Origin: Buttiauxella agrestis
Lineage (GTDB): Bacteria > Pseudomonadota > Gammaproteobacteria > Enterobacterales > Enterobacteriaceae
DNA: 64,000 nucleotides
Direction of reading: 5' to 3'
Assembly (NCBI RefSeq): GCF_900446255.1
Contig: NZ_UIGI01000001.1
Span: 62,001 to 126,000, forward strand
Position 1 is the stretch's first letter; each line of letters starts with the position of its first letter. The notes under the pieces are model-generated. The model made no database searches. It worked only from the letters and a program-made list of their open reading frames with translations, and was not told where the DNA came from. The position numbers and the translations under genes are program-made. This document shows, piece by piece, positions 35,730 to 44,292 of this stretch.

Positions 35730-36976
35730 TGAGCAGGGAATCGGCAGCGCTACCTTCAAAACGAGCATTTCATTACGCTTCGTTCAGAAATCTATTTTTC
35801 GCGCGTCTTTTAACGGTACTGGGCAACGGTATTGCACCCATTGCTCTGGCTTTTGCTGTGCTCGATATGGGCGGAACGGCTGCTGATTTAGGTATTGTGA
35901 TTGCCTCACGTTCCGTTTTTAACGTTGCCTTTTTGCTCATTGGCGGAGTGCTCGCCGATCGCTACGCGCGAAGCAAAGTCCTGTTGTACTCATCCGTGAT
36001 TGCTGCTGTTTCTCAGGCTGTTGTCGCCTGCCTGGTGTTGGATGGATCGGCAACCATCGCGCTATTGGCGGTGCTCGGCGCGATAAATGGCGCAGCGGCG
36101 GGAGCGTCGCTACCGGCGTCACAATCAATGGTTCCGCAAACCGTTCCGGTACATTCATTGCGAGAAGCCAACGCCTTTATTCAGTTGGGGATTTACGGCG
36201 GAACGGTGCTTGGCGCGTCGCTGGGTGGCGTGTTGATCAGCGTGATGGGACCGGGCTGGGGGCTGGCTGTAGATGCATTAGGATTTGCTGCATCAGCCCC
36301 ACTTTATCTGATGATCCGCATCCATTCGATACAACCGCAAGGCTCGCAATCCAACATATTGCAGGATTTAAAAGACGGCTGGACCGAGTTTATTTCTCGC
36401 TCGTGGGTTTGGGCGATTGTTGTGCAGTTTACCATTGTGAATGCGGCTTTCAGCGGCGTGATGATGATACTCGGTCCGGTCGTCGCAGATGCGACATTTG
36501 GCCGCGCGGGCTGGGGAATGGCCATTGCGGCACAAAGCGCTGGCTTGATTGTTGGCTCAGTTATTGCGCTTCGCTGGCGGCCTCGTCGCGATTTACTTAT
36601 TGGCACCATTCTGACGGCATTTTGCGCCGGGCCGATTGTCGTTCTGGCTTTGCTGCCATCGACACCTATTCTGATGGTGGTATTTTTTATCGCTGGCGTG
36701 GGCTTCGGTTTGTTTGGTGTGGCGTGGGCGCAATCGTTGCAAACGCATATCCCGCCGGAAAAACTGGCGCGGGTTTACGCATATGACGCGTTAGGCTCAT
36801 TTGTGGCAATTCCTGTGGGCGAACTTGCCGCAGGCCCGCTGGCGATGCACTACGGCAATGAAAAAGTCTTACTGGCTTGCGCAGTCGCTGTTCTGCTGGC
36901 AACTTTCGCCGCCAGCTTCACGCCGTCCATCAGACGACTCGATAATGCTGCTCAAGTCAGGCAACATCAGGTTTAA
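35729..36976 (+). CDS. MFS transporter, drug-efflux type (MFS_3-like)
   Basis: A 415-residue inner-membrane protein with about twelve hydrophobic segments. The ATG shares its A with the yhiN stop codon (TAATG); upstream in-frame codons inside yhiN are not used. The start resembles exporters of the MFS_3 type (FRNLFFARLLTVLGNGIAP), and the helix 2-3 loop reads GGVLADRYARSK. Substrate unknown; drugs or siderophores are possible. It is not part of the K-12 gene order. It ends two bases before the converging M24 gene. Confidence 0.85.
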   Translation: MSRESAALPSKRAFHYASFRNLFFARLLTVLGNGIAPIALAFAVLDMGGTAADLGIVIASRSVFNVAFLLIGGVLADRYARSKVLLYSSVIAAVSQAVVACLVLDGSATIALLAVLGAINGAAAGASLPASQSMVPQTVPVHSLREANAFIQLGIYGGTVLGASLGGVLISVMGPGWGLAVDALGFAASAPLYLMIRIHSIQPQGSQSNILQDLKDGWTEFISRSWVWAIVVQFTIVNAAFSGVMMILGPVVADATFGRAGWGMAIAAQSAGLIVGSVIALRWRPRRDLLIGTILTAFCAGPIVVLALLPSTPILMVVFFIAGVGFGLFGVAWAQSLQTHIPPEKLARVYAYDALGSFVAIPVGELAAGPLAMHYGNEKVLLACAVAVLLATFAASFTPSIRRLDNAAQVRQHQV

Positions 36977-36978
36977 TG

Positions 36979-38364
36979 TTACTGGCAGGCTAATGCCAAA
37001 TCTTTATTTAGCAGGTAAGGGCGCAGATATCCAACGGTGTTGGATAGCGGCAATACATCTTCATGCAATTGAATATTCAGCACCTTGTTGATGTATTCCC
37101 GGCGTGCGCGAATACGCTGCCAAAGCTCAGGATAATCAGTTTTAATTTGCTCACGAAGCGCTTTGTCGGCCAGCGCTACAGTGTCTTCGATACTGGCTCC
37201 GGCATAGCCTTTGCGCGACGGAATAATGTCGATTTGCAGCAGCATACCGCTGGATAATGGAATATCTGACGCCGGGTAAATTGGCGAACACAGCCACTCT
37301 TCATCGGCGACCAAATGGCCAGGATTCAGGTGCCAGTGGTATTCGTCTTTTGGTAAAACCTGCTCAATCAGTTCGTATACTTCATGACCTTTTACGCCAA
37401 CATGCATCTTCTCAAGCCAGCTCACTACCGCGCGATAATACGGAATGGCGACCACATCCAGATAATCTTTCACGTCGGGATGAAGCTCATCGGCACTACT
37501 CACAACGTAAGCCGCGCGGCTGGTTAAACCGCCTTTATAGCTGACGGTTAAAGAGAATTTATCGCCTTTCTGGATTTGCTTATCGGAAGGATATAAATTG
37601 GCGTTTTCGAAGCGATCGCCCGTCGCGGCTATGGTTACGACGTTGTTTGCCTGTCCTTCAGCGGCAAGCAGTGCGGCAATCGATTTTTCTGTTTTACCCA
37701 GGTCAATTGCATTCAGGGCGGTTAGTGCCGCCGTTGATGCCAGATTTGCACCGTATTCGTAATGGGCGATTTCGTTGGCATTATTGATAATGCGTGCGCC
37801 ATTGCGCGGCGAGACAAACAGCCCGGTGGCATTAAGCAGCTCGCATTCTGGAGTGAGCGCAGCCTGAAGGGCATGGAAAATAAAAGTCGGGATGTCGAAC
37901 AGTGACGAGTTGTTGTCGTGGCTGCCGGTGAACAGCTTCCAGCCCGCGATCCCGACGCGCTGTTGTCCATCCAGTCCGGCCTGCTTCAGCATGTCAGTGA
38001 GCGAAAGTGCGGTGTCCATCGGCTGGTTTGGCAGTGAAAACCACGGAGCATGAACCACTTTAGCGGGCGTTCTGGAGAATTGTGCCAGCTTGAGGTTTTC
38101 ATTGCCGAGTACCAGCACCGCCTCGCCATTTTTATGCAGCACCAACAAACCTTCTTCAAATCGCGGAATGAAACCGGTCAGATACTCAAAATTCCCGCCA
38201 TGTTCTTTGTCTGCGTAAACGACTAGCGAATCAAGATTCTGCTGCGCCATACCCTGCAAAATTTTACGCAAGCGCTCCTGAATCGTCCGAGCGTTTAACA
38301 CAACACTCGGGACGTTGAGGTAGATTTGAGGCTGTTTGATGGTGGTAAGCGTGATATTAGGCAT
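36979..38364 (-). CDS. M24-family peptidase-like protein with altered metal site
   Basis: A 461-residue protein with a creatinase-type N-terminal domain (about 1-200) and a pita-bread M24 domain (about 205-440). In active aminopeptidases or prolidases two Asp, one His and two Glu hold the metals. Here the His (NPGHLV) and the Glu of SIEDTV can be matched, but the stretch that should hold both Asp reads SLTVSYKGGLTSRAAYV, without them. Metal-dependent peptidase activity is therefore doubtful. Not in the K-12 order; probably acquired together with the MFS gene. Substrate and role unknown. Confidence 0.8.
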   Translation of the reverse strand: MPNITLTTIKQPQIYLNVPSVVLNARTIQERLRKILQGMAQQNLDSLVVYADKEHGGNFEYLTGFIPRFEEGLLVLHKNGEAVLVLGNENLKLAQFSRTPAKVVHAPWFSLPNQPMDTALSLTDMLKQAGLDGQQRVGIAGWKLFTGSHDNNSSLFDIPTFIFHALQAALTPECELLNATGLFVSPRNGARIINNANEIAHYEYGANLASTAALTALNAIDLGKTEKSIAALLAAEGQANNVVTIAATGDRFENANLYPSDKQIQKGDKFSLTVSYKGGLTSRAAYVVSSADELHPDVKDYLDVVAIPYYRAVVSWLEKMHVGVKGHEVYELIEQVLPKDEYHWHLNPGHLVADEEWLCSPIYPASDIPLSSGMLLQIDIIPSRKGYAGASIEDTVALADKALREQIKTDYPELWQRIRARREYINKVLNIQLHEDVLPLSNTVGYLRPYLLNKDLALACQ

Positions 38365-38429
38365 GGGTCTGTAACTCCGTTTTCTTATCCCCGGGAGAAC
38401 CTTAACTTACCACTGTGCGAATACTGAGC

Positions 38430-39479
38430 CTATCCCGGCAATCGAGATTTGGGCCGTCCTGGGCCAAGTAACACCGCCAGTTTTCCGCCACCTTGTGTGG
38501 TTTCCATCAAGATTTTGCACACGCTGGTGAGCGGCACGGAAAGTAACATACCGACCGGGCCGAGCAGCCAGCCCCAGAATAATAACGAAAGGAAAACCAC
38601 GAACGTCGACATCCCCAGCCCGCGGCCCATCATGCGTGGCTCGACAATATTTCCCAGCACCATGTGTACCGCCAGGAATAACGCACCGACCAGCACCATT
38701 TCGTAAGTGCCGTTGAACAAAAATGCCTGAATCATCGGTGGAATTGCAGAAATAACCGAACCAATGTTAGGAATGTAATTCAGCAAGAACCCCAGCACGC
38801 CCCACATTAGCGCAAACTGCACACCCATCAGTTCCAGCCCGAGCCAGATAATCAGCCCGGTCCACAGGCTTATTAATGTTTTTAGCGCCAGGTAATGCGT
38901 CACACCTTTTAAAGCACGGTGCAGGCTGGCGATGTGAATTTTCGGATTGGAAAGGGCAAAACGGAGTTTATAGGGAACGTGGCGCACTTCGAACAACATA
39001 AACACCACGGTCATCACCAGCAGTAAAATACTGGCCATCGCGCCGGAAAGGCTGGTCATGAGTGTCGTGGCATACGACATCACTTTCTCAGAATCCATAC
39101 GCTGCAACATGCGCTCAGGCGATAATCGCAGATGCATAAACGGCAGCATCTTTTCGAGCTCAAAAACTTTTTGCGTCAGCATTTTATTGTACTTGGGCAG
39201 CATATCGACAAACTCGCTCATCGACGCTGCCAGCACGCCAACCAGCATGGTCAGCACTACCAACATGGCAAACACGACCATTGAAATAGCCAGCGGGCGG
39301 TTCACTCCCCGGCGAATAAGCCAGGTAACTAAGGGGTTTAAGACAATGGCAAAAAACAGGGCCAATAAAAGCTGGACGATAATGTCCGCGGCCGCATGAA
39401 TCCCGGCAAGAATAATCACCAGTGCAGAAAGCTTAATGAGAATGTGTAGCCCGGTTTTGTCGGGTTCTGGAGAAACCAT
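38430..39479 (-). CDS. yhhT: AI-2E/PerM-family membrane protein YhhT
   Basis: A 349-residue inner-membrane protein of the AI-2E transporter (PerM) family, with seven or eight hydrophobic segments and the typical FLLNYIPNIGSVISAIPPM and GWLLGPVGMLLSVPLT regions. The start is chosen to match E. coli YhhT; the open frame extends 33 residues further. Relatives include TqsA (AI-2 export) and YfgO/PerM; the substrate of YhhT is not known. It is divergent from yhhS. In K-12 the nik operon lies beyond yhhT; it is absent here. Confidence 0.93.
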   Translation of the reverse strand: MVSPEPDKTGLHILIKLSALVIILAGIHAAADIIVQLLLALFFAIVLNPLVTWLIRRGVNRPLAISMVVFAMLVVLTMLVGVLAASMSEFVDMLPKYNKMLTQKVFELEKMLPFMHLRLSPERMLQRMDSEKVMSYATTLMTSLSGAMASILLLVMTVVFMLFEVRHVPYKLRFALSNPKIHIASLHRALKGVTHYLALKTLISLWTGLIIWLGLELMGVQFALMWGVLGFLLNYIPNIGSVISAIPPMIQAFLFNGTYEMVLVGALFLAVHMVLGNIVEPRMMGRGLGMSTFVVFLSLLFWGWLLGPVGMLLSVPLTSVCKILMETTQGGGKLAVLLGPGRPKSRLPG

Positions 39480-39621
39480 GAAAAGATCCTGTGTTCGAGG
39501 GATCTTCTTAGTGTAGCGCTTCGTTTGTTTCTCACTCGCAGGTCGAGTCTGAAAGTCTGTTGCTGAAATGTGAATCACGACATGGTTATACTGAGGAACG
39601 CTGTTTTAAAAGTGATTAACC

Positions 39622-40845
39622 ATGCCTGACCTGACACCCGCCCCGGCAGTAAGTAGTTTCCGACTCAATGTACAGATTGTTTCTGTCGTGATGTTCAATT
39701 TTGCCAGCTATATGACGATTGGCCTGCCGCTCGCGGTGTTGCCGGGCTACGTACATGACGTCATGGGATACAGCGCGTTTTGGGCGGGGCTGGTGATTAG
39801 CCTGCAATATTTCGCCACGCTGCTCAGTCGCCCGCATGCGGGGCGTTACGCGGATATTCTTGGCCCGAAAAAGATCGTTATATTCGGTTTGTGCGGCTGT
39901 TTTCTCAGTGGTGCGAGCTACTTGCTGGCGGCGTTTTGCAGTGCATGGCCGCTGGCGAGTCTGGTTCTGCTGTGTCTTGGGCGCGTGATTTTGGGGATTG
40001 GGCAAAGTTTTGCAGGAACCGGTTCAACGCTTTGGGGCGTCGGGGTTGTCGGCTCGCTGCACATCGGGCGCGTGATCTCCTGGAATGGCATCGTGACCTA
40101 TGGCTCGATGGCGATGGGCGCACCGCTGGGCGTGCTGTTTTATCATTTCGGCGGGCTGAAATTACTGGCGGGAATCATTATGGCGGTGGCGCTGATTGCG
40201 GTGCTGCTGGCAATTCCTCGGCCAGCGGTGAAAGCCAGCAAGGGCAAGCCTCTGCCGTTTCGTGCGGTGCTCGGGCGTGTCTGGCCATACGGCATGGCGC
40301 TGGCACTGGCATCCGCAGGATTTGGCGTAATCGCCACCTTCATTACGTTGTTTTACGACGCCAAAGGTTGGGACGGCGCAGCCTTTGCACTCACCCTCTT
40401 TAGCTGCGCATTTGTGGGCACTCGCTTACTGTTCCCGAACGGTATTAACCGGCTTGGTGGCCTGAACGTGGCGATGATTTGCTTCTCGGTGGAGATTATC
40501 GGTTTGCTGTTAGTGGGCTTTGCGGCTGAACCGTGGATGGCAAAAGTCGGCACATTTTTGACGGGGGCAGGTTTTTCATTGGTGTTCCCGGCGTTGGGTG
40601 TGGTGGCAGTGAAAATGGTGCCGCAACAAAACCAGGGTAGCGCGCTGGCGACCTACACGGTGTTTATGGATTTATCGCTGGGGATCACCGGGCCATTAGC
40701 CGGATTTGTGATGGTTTACGCGGGCGTCTCGGTGATTTATCTGGCGGCGGCAGTGCTGGTTTGCATCGCGCTAATAATGGCATGGCAGTTAAAAAAACGG
40801 CCCCCGGTTGAAGAACCGGAGGCCGTCTCATCATCACAACCGTAA
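39622..40845 (+). CDS. yhhS: MFS transporter YhhS
   Basis: A 407-residue major-facilitator protein with about twelve hydrophobic segments. It follows E. coli YhhS closely. The loop AGRYADILGPKK is the family motif. The E. coli protein has been linked to arabinose efflux and glyphosate tolerance when overproduced; the native role is unclear. Its last codons contain a hairpin that serves as a terminator for dcrB on the other strand, and its stop directly abuts the dcrB stop. Confidence 0.95.
   Translation: MPDLTPAPAVSSFRLNVQIVSVVMFNFASYMTIGLPLAVLPGYVHDVMGYSAFWAGLVISLQYFATLLSRPHAGRYADILGPKKIVIFGLCGCFLSGASYLLAAFCSAWPLASLVLLCLGRVILGIGQSFAGTGSTLWGVGVVGSLHIGRVISWNGIVTYGSMAMGAPLGVLFYHFGGLKLLAGIIMAVALIAVLLAIPRPAVKASKGKPLPFRAVLGRVWPYGMALALASAGFGVIATFITLFYDAKGWDGAAFALTLFSCAFVGTRLLFPNGINRLGGLNVAMICFSVEIIGLLLVGFAAEPWMAKVGTFLTGAGFSLVFPALGVVAVKMVPQQNQGSALATYTVFMDLSLGITGPLAGFVMVYAGVSVIYLAAAVLVCIALIMAWQLKKRPPVEEPEAVSSSQP
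40790..40826 (-). terminator. dcrB terminator inside the end of yhhS
   Basis: ACGGCC-CCCGGTT (from 40797) pairs with AACCGG-A-GGCCGT (to 40826), loop GAAG. The A-run at 40790-40796 gives the minus-strand transcript from dcrB a T-run. The whole structure is within yhhS coding sequence. Confidence 0.85.
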
Positions 40846-41403
40846 TTACTTGATGGTGATGGTATTAATGATGTTTTCTGCCGCAGTTTGCGCCGCTTGC
40901 TGGTTATCAGCAGGCAGTGTAATTTGCATAGTTAACAGTTGGTTATCAACTTTTCCCAGGATTACAGACGAGTAAGCCGTCTGGCCTTTGGCGGAGATAA
41001 CGCTGTCTAACTGTTGCAGCGTGTGGCCTTTAATCTCGACGGATTTATTGGTCACGACTTGCAGTTGTGGGTCACGAGCACGCTGTTGATCTTCAAGGCG
41101 TTTTGCCAGGGCAGCCAGATCGTCCGGTGTGTTTTCACCCACAATCACAATCACTGCTTTCTGACCGGTGGCGTCAGAATAGACGTGCATGTTATTTGCC
41201 TGAGTGCCTAATTTACCGCTCTGATCGGTCATATCGGCGGGGAGTGCAAAGCTGATTTTCCCATCCAGCAGACTGACCGGCTGACTGGCTGCGCTAGCTT
41301 GCGCCGCATCGTTCGCTGTCGCCGTTTTGCTGTCGTTGTTATCGCAAGCGGCCAGGCCCAATACCAGCAGGCCGATACCGACATATTTTACCAGGTTACC
41401 CAT
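40846..41403 (-). CDS. dcrB: Lipoprotein DcrB
   Basis: A 185-residue lipoprotein: signal peptide with lipobox LAAC (cysteine near residue 20), an Ala/Ser-rich linker, then a PsbP-like fold domain. The start [13 protein letters not shown] is chosen from E. coli. DcrB is an inner-membrane lipoprotein needed for phage C1 DNA entry and, with Lgt-related lipoprotein maturation, for envelope integrity. It follows yhhQ on the same strand with a 71-base gap. Confidence 0.96.
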   Translation of the reverse strand: MGNLVKYVGIGLLVLGLAACDNNDSKTATANDAAQASAASQPVSLLDGKISFALPADMTDQSGKLGTQANNMHVYSDATGQKAVIVIVGENTPDDLAALAKRLEDQQRARDPQLQVVTNKSVEIKGHTLQQLDSVISAKGQTAYSSVILGKVDNQLLTMQITLPADNQQAAQTAAENIINTITIK

Positions 41404-41474
41404 GACTTCTTCCTTTACGTTAGCAAGCCTTTGCGGCCTTCTGCGCATCTTATCACAAGATAATTCAACCACCG

Positions 41475-42140
41475 TCAACCGGGCTGTAAGGCTGAGTTTT
41501 CAGACTTATCTGCCAGCCGTTTCAATAACATATTCAGCACAACGCCGTACATCGGCAGGAAGAAAACGATGCTGATAAGCACTTTGAAGCAGTAATCCAC
41601 GACCGCGATTTCCACCCAATGCTGCGCCATAAAGGCATCCGGGCTGCGCCAGAAAGCGATAAAGAAGAAGGAAAGCGTGTCGCTGATATTCCCGAACAAG
41701 GTCGATGCTGTGGGTGCAAGCCACCAATAACGGCTCTGGCGCAGGCGGTTAAACACATGCACATCCAGTATCTGCCCCAACGCGTAGGCCATAAAGCTGG
41801 CGACAGCGATACGAGCGACAAAAAGGTTAAAGTGCAGCAGCGCATCGAACCCTTGCCATGTCCCCATATAAAACAGCGCGGAAATGGCATAGGAAATCAC
41901 CAGCGCGGGGAGCATCACGGCAAAAATAATGCGGCGAGCCAGCGGAGCGCCGAAAATGCGTACCGTCAGATCGGTGGCGAGGAAAATAAACGGAAAGCTA
42001 AACGCGCCCCAGGTGGTATGGAACCCAAAAACCGAAACCGGTAATTGCACCAGATAGTTGCTGGATGTGATCACCAGCAAATGGAATAGCGATAGCCAGA
42101 ACAGCGCTTTAGTGCGCTGAGTAGAATTGAACTGCGTCAT
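41475..42140 (-). CDS. yhhQ: Queuosine precursor transporter YhhQ
   Basis: A 221-residue inner-membrane protein with six hydrophobic segments of the vitamin uptake-like (ECF-independent YhhQ) family, known in E. coli to import preQ0 and preQ1 for queuosine synthesis. Family residues are visible in [16 protein letters not shown] and [11 protein letters not shown]. No preQ1 riboswitch was seen upstream. It is divergent from tusA. Confidence 0.96.
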   Translation of the reverse strand: MTQFNSTQRTKALFWLSLFHLLVITSSNYLVQLPVSVFGFHTTWGAFSFPFIFLATDLTVRIFGAPLARRIIFAVMLPALVISYAISALFYMGTWQGFDALLHFNLFVARIAVASFMAYALGQILDVHVFNRLRQSRYWWLAPTASTLFGNISDTLSFFFIAFWRSPDAFMAQHWVEIAVVDYCFKVLISIVFFLPMYGVVLNMLLKRLADKSENSALQPG

Positions 42141-42315
42141 TTTGTAGCCTTTTTAGTGAAAGGGGTGAGGGAACCCTGGTCTTTTTTAAAGCGGGGGCGA
42201 TGATACTGCTTTACCCCCGCTTTGCAATGGTTAATTTTAGCGCAATCGTTCACGTGACTTGCGCGAGATTTTACCGGGCGTAAACTATCGCGGTTTGTTA
42301 AATCCGAGACTGCTG

Positions 42316-42561
42316 ATGACCGATCTTTTTTCTAATCCTGACCATACGCTTGATGCCCTGGGCCTGCGTTGCCCGGAACCGGTAATGATGGTGCGTAAAA
42401 CCGTGCGTAGTATGCAGCCTGGCGAAACCCTGCTGGTGATTGCTGACGACCCTGCCACTACCCGTGATATTCCCGGTTTTTGCCTCTTTATGGAACACGA
42501 ACTGCTCGCCAAACAAGTGGAATCATTGCCTTACCAGTACTTGCTGCGTAAAGGCCAGTAA
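42316..42561 (+). CDS. tusA: Sulfur carrier protein TusA (SirA)
   Basis: An 81-residue cytoplasmic sulfurtransferase-carrier. The active Cys is C19 in the signature GLRCPEPV. It takes sulfur from IscS and hands it to TusBCD for 2-thiouridine in tRNA, and also feeds molybdopterin. The ATG at 42316 gives the E. coli length; the in-frame extension upstream is not used. Confidence 0.97.
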   Translation: MTDLFSNPDHTLDALGLRCPEPVMMVRKTVRSMQPGETLLVIADDPATTRDIPGFCLFMEHELLAKQVESLPYQYLLRKGQ

Positions 42562-42648
42562 TTCCGCCCCGGCCCTTGGCTCCTGCTTTGGGCTTCTGAA
42601 CCCTTTTTGCATCTGACCTGAACCCCAATTTCATTTTTTGTCGCTTTT

Positions 42649-42664
42649 TGTGAAGTGCTTCACC
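42649..42664. promoter_or_regulatory. CRP-like site before the TRAP operon
   Basis: TGTGA-AGTGCT-TCACC: the consensus is TGTGA-N6-TCACA, so nine of ten bases match. It lies 95 bases before the dctP start, centred so that a promoter around 42680-42690 would have a class II layout. Confidence 0.6.
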
Positions 42665-42758
42665 CACGCTTTTCTCCACGTAGTCTAATTTTTAAACGAC
42701 AAATTAAAACATTGTTTTACTTCTTACCCCACATCTCTACCTCTGCTGGAGCGACACA

Positions 42759-43742
42759 ATGAAGAAGACCTTTCTGCCTGCTTTTGCTGGTTTATGTCTG
42801 TCTACCGCGTCAGTTTTGTTTGCGCAATCTGCTTTCGCACAAGTGATAAAAGCCGCTGACGTTCACCCGGAAGGGTATCCAAACGTGGTCGCAGTTCAGC
42901 ACATGGGCGAAAAACTCAAACAAGAAACGAACGGCGATTTAGAAATTAAAGTGTTCCCAAGCGGTGTGTTAGGGGATGAAAAACAGATGATTGAACAGGC
43001 GCAAATGGGGGCAATCGACATTATCCGTGTTTCGATGGCACCCGTTGCGGCGATCCTGCCTGATGTAGAAGTCTTTACCCTGCCGTACGTGTTTCGCGAT
43101 GAAGACCATATGCATAAAGTGATCGACGGTGATTTGGGCAAACAAATCGGCGACAAGCTGACCAACAACCCGAAATCCCGCCTGGTGTTCCTCGGCTGGA
43201 TGGACTCCGGTACGCGCAACCTGATTACTAAAAATCCGGTAGTGAAACCCGAAGATCTTAAAGGGATGAAAATCCGCGTTCAGGGCAGCCCAGTTGCGCT
43301 GGCAACACTCAAAGATATGGGTGCAAACTCCGTCGCGATGGGCGTGAGCGAAGTGTATAGCGGGATGCAAACCGGGGTTATCGACGGTGCTGAAAACAAC
43401 CCGCCAACCTTTATTGCCCACAACTACATGCCGGTCGCCAAGAACTACACCCTGAGCGGCCACTTCATCACGCCAGAAATGCTGCTTTACTCCAAAGTGA
43501 AATGGGACAAATTGACGCCTGACCAACAGCAAAAAATCCTGAAGCTGGCTCGTGATGCGCAAATGGAACAGCGCCAATTGTGGAATGCCTACAACACACA
43601 AGCGCTGGAAAAAATGAAAGCCGGTGGTGTTCAGTTCCACGAAATCGACAAGGCCTGGTTTGTAAAAGCGACAGAGCCAGTCCGTAAAGAGTACGGCGAT
43701 AAGCATCAGGAATTGATGAAAGCCATTGCTGACGTTCAGTAA
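42759..43742 (+). CDS. TRAP transporter substrate-binding protein (DctP type)
   Basis: A 327-residue periplasmic protein with a signal peptide (about residues 1-27, SAFA). DctP-family features are visible: ADVHPEGYPNVVAVQHM near the start, IRVQGSPVALATL (the carboxylate-binding arginine is in IRV), and DGAENNPPTF. It captures an organic acid; sugar acids and C4-dicarboxylates are typical ligands, but the exact one cannot be read. First gene of a three-gene TRAP operon, in a place where K-12 has tusA next to zntA. Confidence 0.93.
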   Translation: MKKTFLPAFAGLCLSTASVLFAQSAFAQVIKAADVHPEGYPNVVAVQHMGEKLKQETNGDLEIKVFPSGVLGDEKQMIEQAQMGAIDIIRVSMAPVAAILPDVEVFTLPYVFRDEDHMHKVIDGDLGKQIGDKLTNNPKSRLVFLGWMDSGTRNLITKNPVVKPEDLKGMKIRVQGSPVALATLKDMGANSVAMGVSEVYSGMQTGVIDGAENNPPTFIAHNYMPVAKNYTLSGHFITPEMLLYSKVKWDKLTPDQQQKILKLARDAQMEQRQLWNAYNTQALEKMKAGGVQFHEIDKAWFVKATEPVRKEYGDKHQELMKAIADVQ

Positions 43743-43768
43743 CTTTTGGGGCCGTGGAGGTTTACTTT

Positions 43769-44278
43769 ATGTCGCAACGCTACTCTGACTTGATGGATAA
43801 AGTTTATTTGCTGGCGATGATTGTCGCCGGGCTGTCGCTATTGGTGATGACAATCATTATTCCGATTGGGATTTTCTCGCGTTATGTGCTGAACCGTGGG
43901 GAATCCTGGCCGGAACCGGTGGCGATAATCTGCATGGTGACCTTCACGTTTATCGGCGCGGCGGTGAGCTACCGCGCCGGTTCCCACATCGCTGTGAATA
44001 TGCTGACAGACCGTCTGCCGCAGGCCGCGCAGACGTTTTGCGCGCGCCTCGTCGACTTGCTAATGCTGCTGATTTCGCTGGTGATGTTCTATTACAGCTT
44101 CTATCTGTGTGCGGATTTATGGGAACAGCCTGTTGCCGAATTCCCGCTTCTCACGTCCGGTCAAACCTATCTTCCGCTGCCTGTGGGTGCGATTTTGATG
44201 ATTCTGTTTGTTGTTGAGCGATTACTGTTCGGCTCTCAAGAGAACCGCCCAATAGTGTTGCTGGGTAATCACGGCTAA
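43769..44278 (+). CDS. TRAP transporter small permease (DctQ)
   Basis: A 169-residue inner-membrane protein with four hydrophobic segments, preceded by a strong GGAGG. Residues RGESWPEPVAIICMVTFTFIG-like, here with separate segments NRGESWPEP and TFIGAAVSYRAGSHI, are typical of DctQ. It couples the binding protein to the large DctM permease. It begins 26 bases after dctP. Confidence 0.92.
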   Translation: MSQRYSDLMDKVYLLAMIVAGLSLLVMTIIIPIGIFSRYVLNRGESWPEPVAIICMVTFTFIGAAVSYRAGSHIAVNMLTDRLPQAAQTFCARLVDLLMLLISLVMFYYSFYLCADLWEQPVAEFPLLTSGQTYLPLPVGAILMILFVVERLLFGSQENRPIVLLGNHG

Positions 44279-44292
44279 GGTCAGGGGATAAC

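Noticed and set aside
42141-42315. preQ1 riboswitch before yhhQ
   Set aside because: I looked for the compact preQ1 pseudoknot pattern between yhhQ and tusA and did not find one.
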